The notes beneath the pieces were generated by a model. That model did no database searches, had not been told where the DNA came from, and was given only the letters and a program-made list of their open reading frames with translations. The position numbers were made by a program, and so were the translations under genes. A stretch of 64,000 bases of DNA from Pimelobacter simplex (lineage in GTDB: Bacteria; Actinomycetota; Actinomycetes; Propionibacteriales; Nocardioidaceae), in contig NZ_FOUK01000005.1 of NCBI RefSeq assembly GCF_900114845.1, forward strand, positions 314,339 to 378,338. The letters run 5' to 3'. Below, piece by piece: positions 48,589 through 57,061 of the stretch. Position 1 is the first letter of the stretch, and every line of letters starts with the position of its first letter.

Positions 48589-49166
48589 CCCGCTCCACCC
48601 GCCCGGTCCGTGCCCTGCTCCTCGTCGGTCTGGTCCTCCTCGCCTCGGCCTGCTCCAAGATCGAGGGCACCGGCGACCTCAACTTCGTCAAGGGCGACGG
48701 CCAGGTGGTCGAGGTCGCCCAGGGCGACCGCGAGAAGCCGCTCGACTTCGGCGGGACGACGGTCCAGGGCGAGCCGCTCGACATCACCGACCTGCGCGGC
48801 AAGGTCGTCGTCCTCAACGTCTGGTGGTCCGGCTGCGGACCGTGCCGGGCCGAGATGCCGATGCTCGTCGAGGCGGAGAAGGAGCTCGGCAAGGACCAGG
48901 TCTCCTTCGTCGGCATCAACATCCGCGACCTCGCCCCCGAGACGGCCGAGGCGTTCGAGCGCGACCGCGGTGTCGACTACCCGTCGCTCTACGACCCGGG
49001 CAGCGAGACGCTGCTCAAGATGGGCCGCTACGCGCCGTACGCGCCGCCGGCGACGCTGGTCCTCGACCGCGAGGGCCGGGTGGCGGCGCTCATCAACGGG
49101 CCGATCCCGTCGAAGGGCACGCTCACGACCGTCGTCGAGGACACGCTGGCCGAGTCCGATGGGTGA
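48585..49166 (+). CDS. TlpA/ResA-like thioredoxin lipoprotein
   Basis: 193 residues. Lipoprotein signal with lipobox LASAC (Cys at about 23), then a membrane-tethered thioredoxin fold with the redox motif WWSGCGPCRAEMP and a cis-Pro segment APPATLVLD. It probably keeps apocytochrome c haem-binding cysteines reduced outside the membrane, receiving electrons from CcdA, the next gene. Confidence 0.92.
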   Translation: MTRSTRPVRALLLVGLVLLASACSKIEGTGDLNFVKGDGQVVEVAQGDREKPLDFGGTTVQGEPLDITDLRGKVVVLNVWWSGCGPCRAEMPMLVEAEKELGKDQVSFVGINIRDLAPETAEAFERDRGVDYPSLYDPGSETLLKMGRYAPYAPPATLVLDREGRVAALINGPIPSKGTLTTVVEDTLAESDG

Positions 49167-49920
49167 GTGGTTCCAGGAGCAGGCGGTCGCCGGCTCCCTC
49201 GGCGTCGCCGTCCCGGTCGCGATGATCGCCGGCCTCGTCTCCTTCTTCTCCCCCTGCGTGCTCCCGCTCCTTCCCGGCTACCTCTCCTACGCGACCGGCC
49301 TGTCCGGCGCCGACCTCGCCGCCGGCGAGGCCACGCGGCGCCGTGGCCGGATGCTGCTCGGCTCGCTCCTCTTCGTGCTCGGCTTCGCCGTCGTCTTCGT
49401 CCTCATGGGCGCGGCCTTCGGCTCCCTCGGCCCGTGGCTGCGGCGCTGGGACACCGAGATCCAGGTGGGCCTCGGGGTCCTGCTGATCGTGCTCGGCCTG
49501 GTCTTCGCGGGCGCGCTGCCCTGGCTGCAGCGTGACGTGCGGATCCACAAGATCCCGTCGGTCGGCCTCGGAGCCGCGCCGCTCATCGGCGCGCTCTTCG
49601 CCATCGGCTGGACGCCGTGCGTCGGGCCGACGTACGGCGCGATCATCGGGCTCACCTACACCGACGCGACGGCCATGCGCGGTGCGCTGCTGTCGCTCTT
49701 CTACGCGCTCGGGCTCGGCATCCCCTTCATCGTCGCGGGGCTGGCCTACCGCCGCACGCTCGCCGTCACGGGCTTCGTGCGCCGTCACCAGAAGTGGGTG
49801 ATGCGGATCGGCGGCGGCTTCCTCGTCCTGATCGGCATCCTCATGGTGACCGGCTGGTGGACCTACCTCGTGCAGTGGCTGCAGCTGCAGCTGGTCCAGA
49901 ACTTCGAGGTCGTGGTGTGA
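49159..49920 (+). CDS. ccdA: Cytochrome c biogenesis protein CcdA
   Basis: 253 residues, six helices. SFFSPCVLPLLPGYLSYATG and AIGWTPCVGPTYGAII hold the two membrane cysteines that pass electrons from cytosolic thioredoxin to the outside thiol protein. ATG at 49159 lies inside the end of the tlpA-like gene (eight-base overlap). Confidence 0.95.
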   Translation: MGEWFQEQAVAGSLGVAVPVAMIAGLVSFFSPCVLPLLPGYLSYATGLSGADLAAGEATRRRGRMLLGSLLFVLGFAVVFVLMGAAFGSLGPWLRRWDTEIQVGLGVLLIVLGLVFAGALPWLQRDVRIHKIPSVGLGAAPLIGALFAIGWTPCVGPTYGAIIGLTYTDATAMRGALLSLFYALGLGIPFIVAGLAYRRTLAVTGFVRRHQKWVMRIGGGFLVLIGILMVTGWWTYLVQWLQLQLVQNFEVVV

Positions 49921-51515
49921 GCAAGTCCGAAGAGCGCCGTCCCGGCGAGCTGACCGCCCGCGAGCTGGCCCGCTGGGCGTGGCGGCAGGTCACGTCCATG
50001 CGCACCGCGCTGATGCTGCTGCTCCTGCTGGCGCTCGCGGCCATCCCCGGCTCGGTGATCCCGCAGGAGGACGTCGACTCGCTCGCCGTCACCCGCTGGA
50101 AGAGCGAGCACCCCAAGCTCACGCCGTACTACGAGAAGCTCGACCTGTTCGGGGTCTACAGCTCGCCGTGGTTCTCCGCGATCTACCTGCTGCTGGTCAT
50201 CTCGCTGGTCGGCTGCATCGTGCCGCGGCTGCTCGTCTACTACCGCGCGATGCGGGCCCAGCCCCCGGCGGCGCCGCGGCACCTGACCCGGCTGCCCGTG
50301 CACACGACGTACCTCACCGAGGCGTCGGCCGACGACGTCCTCGGCCGGGCGCGGACGCTCCTGGGCAAGCGGCACCGGGTGCGCCCCGCGGCCGAGGGCG
50401 ACGACTACGTCGCCGCCGAGCGCGGCTACCTCCGCGAGGCCGGCAACCTGGTCTTCCACCTGTCGCTGCTGATCGTGCTCGCCGGTGTCGGCATGGGCGG
50501 GCTGTGGGGCTACCAGGGCGGCGTGATCCTCGTCGAGGGCACCACGTTCAGCAACAACCTCACCCAGTACGACGACTTCAAGCCCGGCAGCCTGTTCCGC
50601 CAGGACCAGATGAAGAACTTCCGCTTCTCGGTCGACAAGTTCTCCGTCGACTGGCTCAAGTCGGGCCCGCGGGCCGGCCAGGCCCGCGAGTTCCAGGCCG
50701 CGCTGACCTACCACGTGGACGACGGCCCCGCGAAGAAGTACGACCTGCGCGTCAACCACCCGCTCGAGATCGACGGCACCGACGTCTTCCTCATCGGCCA
50801 CGGCTACGCGCCGGTGATCACGGTCCGCGACGGCGAGGGCAACGTGGCCTACACCGGACCCACCGTCTTCCTGCCGCAGGACGCCAGCTTCCTGTCGTAC
50901 GGCGTGATCAAGGCGCCCACCGCGAAGCCCGGCCAGATCGGCCTCGACGGCCTCTTCTACCCGACCTTCGAGATGATCGACGGCAACCCGGTCACCGTCT
51001 TCGGCGACGACCTGCTGCCGACCCTCTCGATGCTCGCCTGGACCGGCGACCTCGGCCTCGACACGGGGGCGTCTCAGTCGGTCTACGTGCTCGACAAGTC
51101 CAAGGCCACCCAGGTCAAGAAGAAGGACGGCAAGCCGTTCCGCGTCGACCTCCAGGTCGGCGACACGGTCAAGCTGCCCGACGGCCTCGGCACGGTCACG
51201 TTCGACCGGGTCGACCCGTGGATCCGGGTCCAGATCAGCCAGACCCCCGGCAAGGAGATCGCCCTCGGCGGCGTCATCCTCGCCCTCATCGGCCTGTGCG
51301 CCTCGCTCTTCCTCCGGCCGCGCCGGGTGTGGGTGCGGGCGCTGCCCGCCCCGGCCACCACGGGGGCGGGGCCGGACGACGGCGACGCGGAGGGCACAAT
51401 GAACGGAACCGGCGGCACCCTCGTCGAGATCGCCGTGCTCGATCGCTCGGGCAACGGCGAGATGGACGAGGTCCTGGCCGCACTGGTGCAACAGCTGCAG
51501 GAGGCGGCCAAGTGA
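49917..51515 (+). CDS. resB: Cytochrome c biogenesis protein ResB
   Basis: 532 residues. Helices at the N-terminus (MRTALMLLLLLALAAIPGSVIP; FSAIYLLLVISLVGCIVPRLLVYY), a helix near 185 (LVFHLSLLIVLAGVGMGGLWGYQGG), a large extracytoplasmic region and a last helix (IALGGVILALIGLCASLFLRPRRVWV). With CcsB it forms the system II synthase that exports haem and attaches it to apocytochrome c. GTG overlaps the ccdA stop. The hydrophilic C-terminal tail (about 495-532) is longer than needed for the core. Confidence 0.94.
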   Translation: MSKSEERRPGELTARELARWAWRQVTSMRTALMLLLLLALAAIPGSVIPQEDVDSLAVTRWKSEHPKLTPYYEKLDLFGVYSSPWFSAIYLLLVISLVGCIVPRLLVYYRAMRAQPPAAPRHLTRLPVHTTYLTEASADDVLGRARTLLGKRHRVRPAAEGDDYVAAERGYLREAGNLVFHLSLLIVLAGVGMGGLWGYQGGVILVEGTTFSNNLTQYDDFKPGSLFRQDQMKNFRFSVDKFSVDWLKSGPRAGQAREFQAALTYHVDDGPAKKYDLRVNHPLEIDGTDVFLIGHGYAPVITVRDGEGNVAYTGPTVFLPQDASFLSYGVIKAPTAKPGQIGLDGLFYPTFEMIDGNPVTVFGDDLLPTLSMLAWTGDLGLDTGASQSVYVLDKSKATQVKKKDGKPFRVDLQVGDTVKLPDGLGTVTFDRVDPWIRVQISQTPGKEIALGGVILALIGLCASLFLRPRRVWVRALPAPATTGAGPDDGDAEGTMNGTGGTLVEIAVLDRSGNGEMDEVLAALVQQLQEAAK

Positions 51516-52531
51516 GCAACACCGCATGGGAGACGCTGAGCAACCAGGCCGTGGGCATGGCCGGCATCGTCTACTTCATCGCCCTCATCGTGCACCTCGC
51601 CGAGTGGGCCTCGCTGCGCCAGCCGGCGCGCGACCGCGAGCTCGTCGCCGCCGGTGCTGACGGCGCCGCCGTCGTCGCTCCCGCCGAGGAGTCCGCCGGG
51701 CACGCCCAGCGCGTCGCCTTCCTGGGCCGGCTGGGCTTCCTGCTCACCGCGATCGGCTGCGCGGTCCACTTCGTGGCCCTCCTGGGCCGCGGCATGGCCG
51801 CAGACCCCAACCGGGTGCCCTGGGGCAACATGTACGAGTTCACGCTGTCGGGCACGTTCGTCGTGGCGCTGCTCTACGTCGTGCTCTACAAGAAGCTCGG
51901 CCTGGCCTGGATGGGCCCGATCGTCGTCACCTTCATCGTGGCCACCCTGATGGTCGCCGTGATCTGGCTGCACGACGAGGTCGCCCCGCTCACCGAGGCG
52001 CTCAACTCGCCGTGGCTGGTCATCCACGTGGTGTCCGCGATCATCGCCACCGGCGCGTTCACCCTCGGCGGCATCGCCTCGATCATGTACCTGGTCCGGA
52101 TGCGCGCCGAGCGCCGCGCCCGGGGCGCCGAGCGCGAGCTGACCGGCTGGGTGGCCCGGGTGCCCCAGCTCGACGCGCTCGACCGCCTCGCCTACCGCGT
52201 GCACGCCTTCGCCTTCCCGGTGTGGACCTTCGCGGTCCTCATCACCGGCCCGATCTGGGCGCACGAGGCCTGGTCCCGCTACTGGAACTGGGACCCCAAG
52301 GAGGTCTGGGCGTTCATCACCTGGGTCGTCTACGCCGGCTACCTCCACGCCCGCGCCACCGCCGGCTGGAAGGGCCGCAAGGCCGCCATGCTGGCGATCG
52401 TCGGACTGGCCACGCTCTGGTTCAACTTCATCGGGATCAACTACTTCTCGACGACGAGCCAGCACTCCTACGCCGCCGAGCGGATCGTCGGGACCGTCAC
52501 CGCCCCGGCCAGCCTGGTCGTCCGCTTCTAG
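51512..52531 (+). CDS. ccsB: Cytochrome c biogenesis protein CcsB (CcsA-family haem handler)
   Basis: 339 residues, about eight helices. The haem-binding WWD-type stretch WGNMYEF...WNWDPKEVWAFITW and conserved histidines in AVHFVALL, HVVSAIIATGAF and HARATAGWKG are those of the haem-handling protein family. It partners with ResB. GTG overlaps the resB stop (GTGA). It is the last gene of the hemL operon, tying haem supply to cytochrome c assembly. Confidence 0.94.
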   Translation: MSNTAWETLSNQAVGMAGIVYFIALIVHLAEWASLRQPARDRELVAAGADGAAVVAPAEESAGHAQRVAFLGRLGFLLTAIGCAVHFVALLGRGMAADPNRVPWGNMYEFTLSGTFVVALLYVVLYKKLGLAWMGPIVVTFIVATLMVAVIWLHDEVAPLTEALNSPWLVIHVVSAIIATGAFTLGGIASIMYLVRMRAERRARGAERELTGWVARVPQLDALDRLAYRVHAFAFPVWTFAVLITGPIWAHEAWSRYWNWDPKEVWAFITWVVYAGYLHARATAGWKGRKAAMLAIVGLATLWFNFIGINYFSTTSQHSYAAERIVGTVTAPASLVVRF

Positions 52532-52549
52532 CCGTCGCCGGCGCGGGGC

Positions 52550-52783
52550 TCAGGCGTCCGGGCCGTCGGGCGGCTGCTGCTCGCGCCGGCGCTCCTGGCG
52601 CCGCTTGCGCTCCAGGTCGCGCAGGAACGACTCGTCGTCGTCCGGGGCGACCGGCCGGGCCGGGGGCCGCGGCTTGCTGGGCCGGCGCGGGGCCGACGTG
52701 CCGCCGTACCCGCGGTCCTGCATCCAGCGCACCGCCAGGTAGGTCGCGGCTGCGAACACGAGGACGACGAGCAGGAGCTTCAC
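52550..52783 (-). CDS. Small membrane-anchored protein of unknown function
   Basis: 77 residues. One N-terminal helix (MKLLLVVLVFAAATYLAVRWM) and a hydrophilic tail that changes from Pro/Lys/Arg-rich to an Asp- and then Arg/Glu-rich helix (DDDESFLRDLERKRRQERRRE). GTG at 52783 has the -10 box TACGCT seven bases upstream. It is divergent from the DUF4229 gene and convergent with ccsB. Confidence 0.75.
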   Translation of the reverse strand: MKLLLVVLVFAAATYLAVRWMQDRGYGGTSAPRRPSKPRPPARPVAPDDDESFLRDLERKRRQERRREQQPPDGPDA

Positions 52784-52789
52784 GCCTCC

Positions 52790-52795
52790 AGCGTA
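52790..52795 (-). promoter_or_regulatory. -10 box (TACGCT), leaderless promoter of the small membrane protein
   Basis: On the minus strand TACGCT ends seven bases before the GTG at 52783. The 18 bases from the box into the gene (TACGCTGGAGGCGTGAAG) are repeated almost exactly at 52856-52873 on the plus strand. Confidence 0.55.
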
Positions 52796-52855
52796 GGCGC
52801 CGCCCGGTAGCCGCGGAGCAGGACTCCCGATGTCCGCCGCCACCGGCTCGCGACC

Positions 52856-52861
52856 TACGCT
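52856..52861 (+). promoter_or_regulatory. -10 box (TACGCT), leaderless promoter of the DUF4229 gene
   Basis: TACGCT ends seven bases before the GTG at 52868. Mirror copy of the box at 52790-52795, with one base different over 18. Confidence 0.55.
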
Positions 52862-52867
52862 GGTGGC

Positions 52868-53128
52868 GTGAAGGAGTTCTGGATCTACACCGGCCTGCGG
52901 CTGGGACTGTTCGTCGGCTCGTTCTGCATCGTGTTCGGCGTCTGGTACGCCGTCGCCGACTCCGTGCCGCTGCTCTGGGTGGTCGTGATCGCCTTCGTCA
53001 TCAGCGGGGCCGCGTCGTACGTCCTGCTCGAGCGGCAGCGCAGCGCCTTCGCGGTGAAGGTCGAGGGCCGCGCCGGGCGGATCACCGAGCGCTACGAGAC
53101 CATGCGGTCCAAGGAGGACGACGACTGA
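52868..53128 (+). CDS. DUF4229 small membrane protein
   Basis: 86 residues with two helices (LRLGLFVGSFCIVFGVWYAVA and LLWVVVIAFVISGAASYVLL) and an acidic C-terminus (RSKEDDD). It matches the two-helix actinobacterial DUF4229 family that commonly sits near cytochrome c maturation and menaquinone genes; function is unknown. Its last 37 bases overlap the end of the convergent symporter gene. Confidence 0.82.
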   Translation: MKEFWIYTGLRLGLFVGSFCIVFGVWYAVADSVPLLWVVVIAFVISGAASYVLLERQRSAFAVKVEGRAGRITERYETMRSKEDDD

Positions 53129-54546
53129 GCGTGCCCGCCCCGCGCGCCCCGACGGGAGCGTGAGCGGCGCGCCAGCTCGAGCGCGACGAGGACCAGCAGG
53201 TTCGGCCCCAGCGCGATGAACCCGGAGTCCCACGAGCCGATCGGCAGGTCGGCGAAGGTCAGCAGCGCCACCGTCGCGGTCCCCGCGATCGCCCCCGCGA
53301 GCACCGGGACGGCGCCGACCCGGACCCGGTCGGGCAGCGCGAGCGCCGTCGCGGGCGCGAGCTGGGTCAGCCCGCCGTAGGTCAGCAGCAGGAGCGCGCC
53401 GATGTCGGCGCCGCGCAGGCCGAACACCAGGGCGGCGCCGATCGCGACGACCACGGTCGCGTGGTTGGCCCGGAAGCGGACGCGCGGGGACGCCTTGTCG
53501 AGCAGGTTGTGCGAGACCAGGGTCGAGATGCCCATCGCGATCGCGGCGGCGGGCGCCATCGCGGCCGAGGCGCCGCCGATGGCGACGAGAGCGAGCAGCC
53601 AGCCCGGCAGCGTCCGGTCGGCCATGGTGAGCAGGGCGTGGTTGCCCGCCGTGCCCGGGTCGAGGACGACGACCGCGCCGAGGCCGACGACGATCGGGAT
53701 GAAGACCAGGAACTGGTAGAGCGCCAGCCACTTGTAGTTGCTGCGGAGCACCGCGCCGCTCTCGGCCGCGAGGATCGGCGGCCACAGGTGCGGGAACGTG
53801 TTGAGCGAGGCGCCCAGCGTCGTGATGAACGTCGCCGTCAGGAAGAACGTCGTGTCGAACCCGGCGCCGGCGTGCAGCGTGAGGTGCTCGGGGCGCTGCG
53901 CCTCGACCTCGCCGAACAGGTTGCCGAGTCCGCCGAAGTGCCAGGTCACGCCGACCAGGACGACGACCAGGGCGGCGAGCATGGCGACGTCCTTGAAGAT
54001 CGCGACCCGCATGATGCCCCGGATGCCGGCCCAGAGGACGAAGCCCACCACCATAGCGCTCGCGACGACCATGCTGAGCGAGCTGGTCCGGGTGCTGCCG
54101 GTGGCGAGCTCGACGATCAGGCCGAGCCCGGTGATCTGCAGCTGCAGGTAGGGAACCAGGAAGATCGCGCCGAGCAGGGCCACCGTGCGGCCCAGCGCGC
54201 GGGACCGGAAGCGGTCCGCGAAGAAGTCGGCCATGGTGAGGTAGCCGCGGTCGGCGCCGAGGTCCCGGAAGCGGGGGGCGATGAAGTAGAGCCCGACGGA
54301 CGACATCGTCAGGTACGCGATGGCGTACGTCGCGCTCATCCCGCCGGTGAACGCCAGCCCGGCGAGCCCGAGGAAGCTGAACGTGGTGAGCTGCTCGCCG
54401 GCCTGGAGGAACCACGACGTCCAGCGCGGGAAGCCGCGCTCGGCGATCGTCCACTGCGCGAGGTCGGTCTGCCGCCGGTTGCGGACCACGCCGAGCAGGC
54501 CGATGCCGACCAGCCCCAGCACGATGAGGACGCTCGTCAGGCTCAT
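53092..54546 (-). CDS. Sodium:solute symporter family protein
   Basis: 484 residues, about 13 helices, SSS family (LeuT fold): GEQLTTFSFLGLAGLAFTGG in helix 1-2, RFRSRALGRTVALLGAIFLVPYLQLQITGLGLIV, and NTFPHLWPPILAAES. The substrate is not predictable; relatives carry carboxylates or amino acids with Na+. It overlaps the stop of the DUF3311 gene (ATGA), a usual small partner of this transporter type. Confidence 0.88.
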   Translation of the reverse strand: MSLTSVLIVLGLVGIGLLGVVRNRRQTDLAQWTIAERGFPRWTSWFLQAGEQLTTFSFLGLAGLAFTGGMSATYAIAYLTMSSVGLYFIAPRFRDLGADRGYLTMADFFADRFRSRALGRTVALLGAIFLVPYLQLQITGLGLIVELATGSTRTSSLSMVVASAMVVGFVLWAGIRGIMRVAIFKDVAMLAALVVVLVGVTWHFGGLGNLFGEVEAQRPEHLTLHAGAGFDTTFFLTATFITTLGASLNTFPHLWPPILAAESGAVLRSNYKWLALYQFLVFIPIVVGLGAVVVLDPGTAGNHALLTMADRTLPGWLLALVAIGGASAAMAPAAAIAMGISTLVSHNLLDKASPRVRFRANHATVVVAIGAALVFGLRGADIGALLLLTYGGLTQLAPATALALPDRVRVGAVPVLAGAIAGTATVALLTFADLPIGSWDSGFIALGPNLLVLVALELARRSRSRRGARGGHAQSSSSLDRMVS

Positions 54547-54806
54547 GACTCACGCCCGCCTGCGGCCTCGAGGCGGTCGCGCTCGGCGCCGCCGTCGGCC
54601 AGGTAGGTGGCCTCGACGACGAACAGGCTGACCAGCGTCGCCGCGACCATCGCGGCGATCCACCACAGCAGCGCCGGGCAGCCGAGCCACAGCGTCGGGG
54701 TCGAGGCGAAGGGGAGGAACGGCGTCGCGAAGAAGCCGACCGCCGGGGGAAGGACGATGAGCAGGCGGCGGGGGCTCGCCAGGCGTGGTGGGGCGGAGGA
54801 GGTCAC
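54543..54806 (-). CDS. DUF3311 small membrane protein, symporter partner
   Basis: 87 residues with two helices: LLIVLPPAVGFFATPFLPF and LWLGCPALLWWIAAMVAATLVSLFVV. The PFxP...WLGxPxxxWW pattern is that of DUF3311 proteins, which are encoded just before SSS symporters and may be an accessory subunit. Start GTG at 54806. Confidence 0.82.
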   Translation of the reverse strand: MTSSAPPRLASPRRLLIVLPPAVGFFATPFLPFASTPTLWLGCPALLWWIAAMVAATLVSLFVVEATYLADGGAERDRLEAAGGRES

Positions 54807-54903
54807 CCGGTCGAGGGTCGGGCCCCGCGGCGCGCCGGGGTACCTGGCATCCCGTCGGCGCCCGGACCGGATCCGGACGCTCTGTCGCTGGTGGGCGCCG
54901 GGC

Positions 54904-55791
54904 TCAGGCGGCGCCGACGACGAGTCCGACGCCCGTCAGCACCGCCCAGACCAGCTCGGCGACACCGGTCTTCTGCAGCACCGGGATCAGCCCCGGTCCC
55001 CGCGCCCCGCCCAGCACGACCCGGGTCGCCGGGACGGCGGGCAGCAGGAAGCCCAGGCCGAGCAGCGCCCACCACGTGGTGAGGGCGGCGACGACGACGA
55101 GCGCGACCACGGCGAGCGCGACCAGGACCCCGTAGAACACCCGGGTGCGGCGGTCGCCGAGCCGCACGGCGAGCGTCATCTTGCCCGCGACGGTGTCGGT
55201 GGGGATGTCGCGCAGGTTGTTGGCGACGAGGATCGCGCAGGCGAGGGCGCCGACGCCGGCACCGGCCGCGAGGGCCGCCCAGCCGGTGGTGCCCCACTCC
55301 TCGGTCTGCACCCAGGTGGTGCCCACGACGGCGACGAGGCCGAAGAAGACGAAGACCATGACCTCGCCGAGGCCGAGGTAGCCGTACGGCTTGGAGCCGC
55401 CCGTGTAGTACCAGGCGGCGACCACGCTGACCGCGCCCACGAGCACCAGCCACCACGACGTGGTGGCGGCGAGGACGAGGCCGGCGACGGCGGCGACACC
55501 GAACGAGAGGAACGCGGCGCGCTTCACGGCGCCCGGGGTGGCGAGGCCGGACCCGACGAGGCGCAGCGGACCGACCCGCTCGTCGTCGGTGCCGCGGATG
55601 CCGTCGGAGTAGTCGTTGGCGTAGTTGACGCCGACCTGGAGCGCGAGGCTGACGACGAGCGCCAGCAGCGCCTTCCACCACACCGCGGCGTCGGCGTACG
55701 CCGCGACGGCGGTGCCGGCGAGGACGGGCGCGATGGCGGCGGGAAGGGTGCGGAGCCGGGCGCCGGCGATCCAGTGGGCAGCAGTAGCCAT
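54904..55791 (-). CDS. menA: 1,4-dihydroxy-2-naphthoate polyprenyltransferase
   Basis: Attaches the polyprenyl chain to DHNA in menaquinone synthesis. 295 residues, about nine helices; UbiA-family prenyl-diphosphate motifs NYANDYSDGIRGTDD and NNLRDIPTDTVAGKMTLAVRLG. ATG at 55791 gives MATAAHWIAGARLRTLPAA; an in-frame ATG at 55827 runs into the upstream MFS gene. It is ten bases downstream of that gene on the same strand. Confidence 0.94.
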   Translation of the reverse strand: MATAAHWIAGARLRTLPAAIAPVLAGTAVAAYADAAVWWKALLALVVSLALQVGVNYANDYSDGIRGTDDERVGPLRLVGSGLATPGAVKRAAFLSFGVAAVAGLVLAATTSWWLVLVGAVSVVAAWYYTGGSKPYGYLGLGEVMVFVFFGLVAVVGTTWVQTEEWGTTGWAALAAGAGVGALACAILVANNLRDIPTDTVAGKMTLAVRLGDRRTRVFYGVLVALAVVALVVVAALTTWWALLGLGFLLPAVPATRVVLGGARGPGLIPVLQKTGVAELVWAVLTGVGLVVGAA

Positions 55792-55801
55792 AGCTATCGA
55801 T

Positions 55802-57061
55802 TCAAGCAGGTTGCGCCGTGTCGACACCCATCCGGGTCAGGTGCCGCTCGGCGGCCCGGGCGGCGGGGTGGATGGCGACGGCGGCGACGCCGACGATCGC
55901 GGCGATGACGATCCAGCCGGGCGTGCCCCACTCCATCGCCAGGAAGGTGTACGCCGCGGGGGCCCAGACCGTGCCGAGGGTGTACCCCAGCTGGGAGACG
56001 CCTTGATACTCGCCGCGGCGCGACGGGTCGGACAGCTCGGCCTGCAGGCCCCACTCGCCGGCGGACTGGAAGAGCTCGGCGCCGGTCACCGTCACGTGGC
56101 CGACCCACACGAGCAGGATCGTGACCCAGCCGACGGTGTCGTGGGTGACGAGGACGATGCCGCAGGAGAGCACGAAGAAGTAGGCGCCCCGGCGCTGGGC
56201 GCGCAGCGAGTCGGCGACCGTGGTGACGCCGCGGGCGGCGGCCACCTGGAGCAGCACCGCCATCACGGTGTTGGTGCCGAACAGCCAGGCCAGGAGCACC
56301 CGCGGGGCGTCGGTCTCGGAGACCAGCCACAGGGGGATGACGACGTTGAGGAGCACCTGGTGGGTGCCCAGCACGCCGCCGCAGACCGACATCGCGACGT
56401 ACCCCTTGTTGCGCAGGGCGCTGCGCTTGTCGCCGGCGTCCTCGAGGACGGCCTCGAGGGGCGTCTCCTCGCTGTGGTGGATCGCTGAGGGCAGCCGGGC
56501 GACCAGGACGGCGTTGAGCACGAGCAGCGCGGCGGTGGCGAGGGGCACCGCGCGGATCATCCCGTCGTCGTTGGTGGCCAGCGCGAGGCCGGCGAGCAGC
56601 GCGCCGAACGTGTAGCCGACGTTGCGGGCCGCGCGGAAGTAGGCGTTGGACGCCACCCGCTCCTCACGGGGGAAGACGTCGAAGCGGTAGGCGTTGCGCG
56701 CCGAGCGGCTCGCGGACGACACGTTCTCGAGCACGATCATCATCAGGATGAAGGTGCCGAGCCCGCCGATGGCCAGCCAGGCGAGGTAGAGCAGCGCCTC
56801 GACCAGCGACGCGACCGCCCAGACCCGCTTGGCGCCGTACCGGTCGCCGAGCTTGCCCAGCGGTACGGCGAGCGCGAACGTCACGGCACCCGCGATGGTC
56901 AGGCCGAGACCCACCTGGGCCGCGCTCAGCCCGACGATCTGGGTGAAGAAGACGGCGCTGCCGGTGAGGAACACCCCGTCGCCGAAGGCGGAGAGCACCG
57001 ACTGCGTCGACAGCCGCCGGACGAGGGGCGTCGGGCCGGCGAGGCGTACGAGCCACCTCAC
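55802..57061 (-). CDS. MFS transporter, paralogue 1
   Basis: 419 residues, twelve helices. GSAVFFTQIVGLSAAQVGLGLTIAG, GKLGDRYGAKRVW (motif A) and LWLVSETDAPRVLLAWLFGTNTVMAV. It is clearly homologous to the adjacent MFS gene, with many identical blocks. GTG at 57061 overlaps the stop of paralogue 2 (GTGA). Substrate is unknown. It lies directly upstream of menA. Confidence 0.88.
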   Translation of the reverse strand: MRWLVRLAGPTPLVRRLSTQSVLSAFGDGVFLTGSAVFFTQIVGLSAAQVGLGLTIAGAVTFALAVPLGKLGDRYGAKRVWAVASLVEALLYLAWLAIGGLGTFILMMIVLENVSSASRSARNAYRFDVFPREERVASNAYFRAARNVGYTFGALLAGLALATNDDGMIRAVPLATAALLVLNAVLVARLPSAIHHSEETPLEAVLEDAGDKRSALRNKGYVAMSVCGGVLGTHQVLLNVVIPLWLVSETDAPRVLLAWLFGTNTVMAVLLQVAAARGVTTVADSLRAQRRGAYFFVLSCGIVLVTHDTVGWVTILLVWVGHVTVTGAELFQSAGEWGLQAELSDPSRRGEYQGVSQLGYTLGTVWAPAAYTFLAMEWGTPGWIVIAAIVGVAAVAIHPAARAAERHLTRMGVDTAQPA

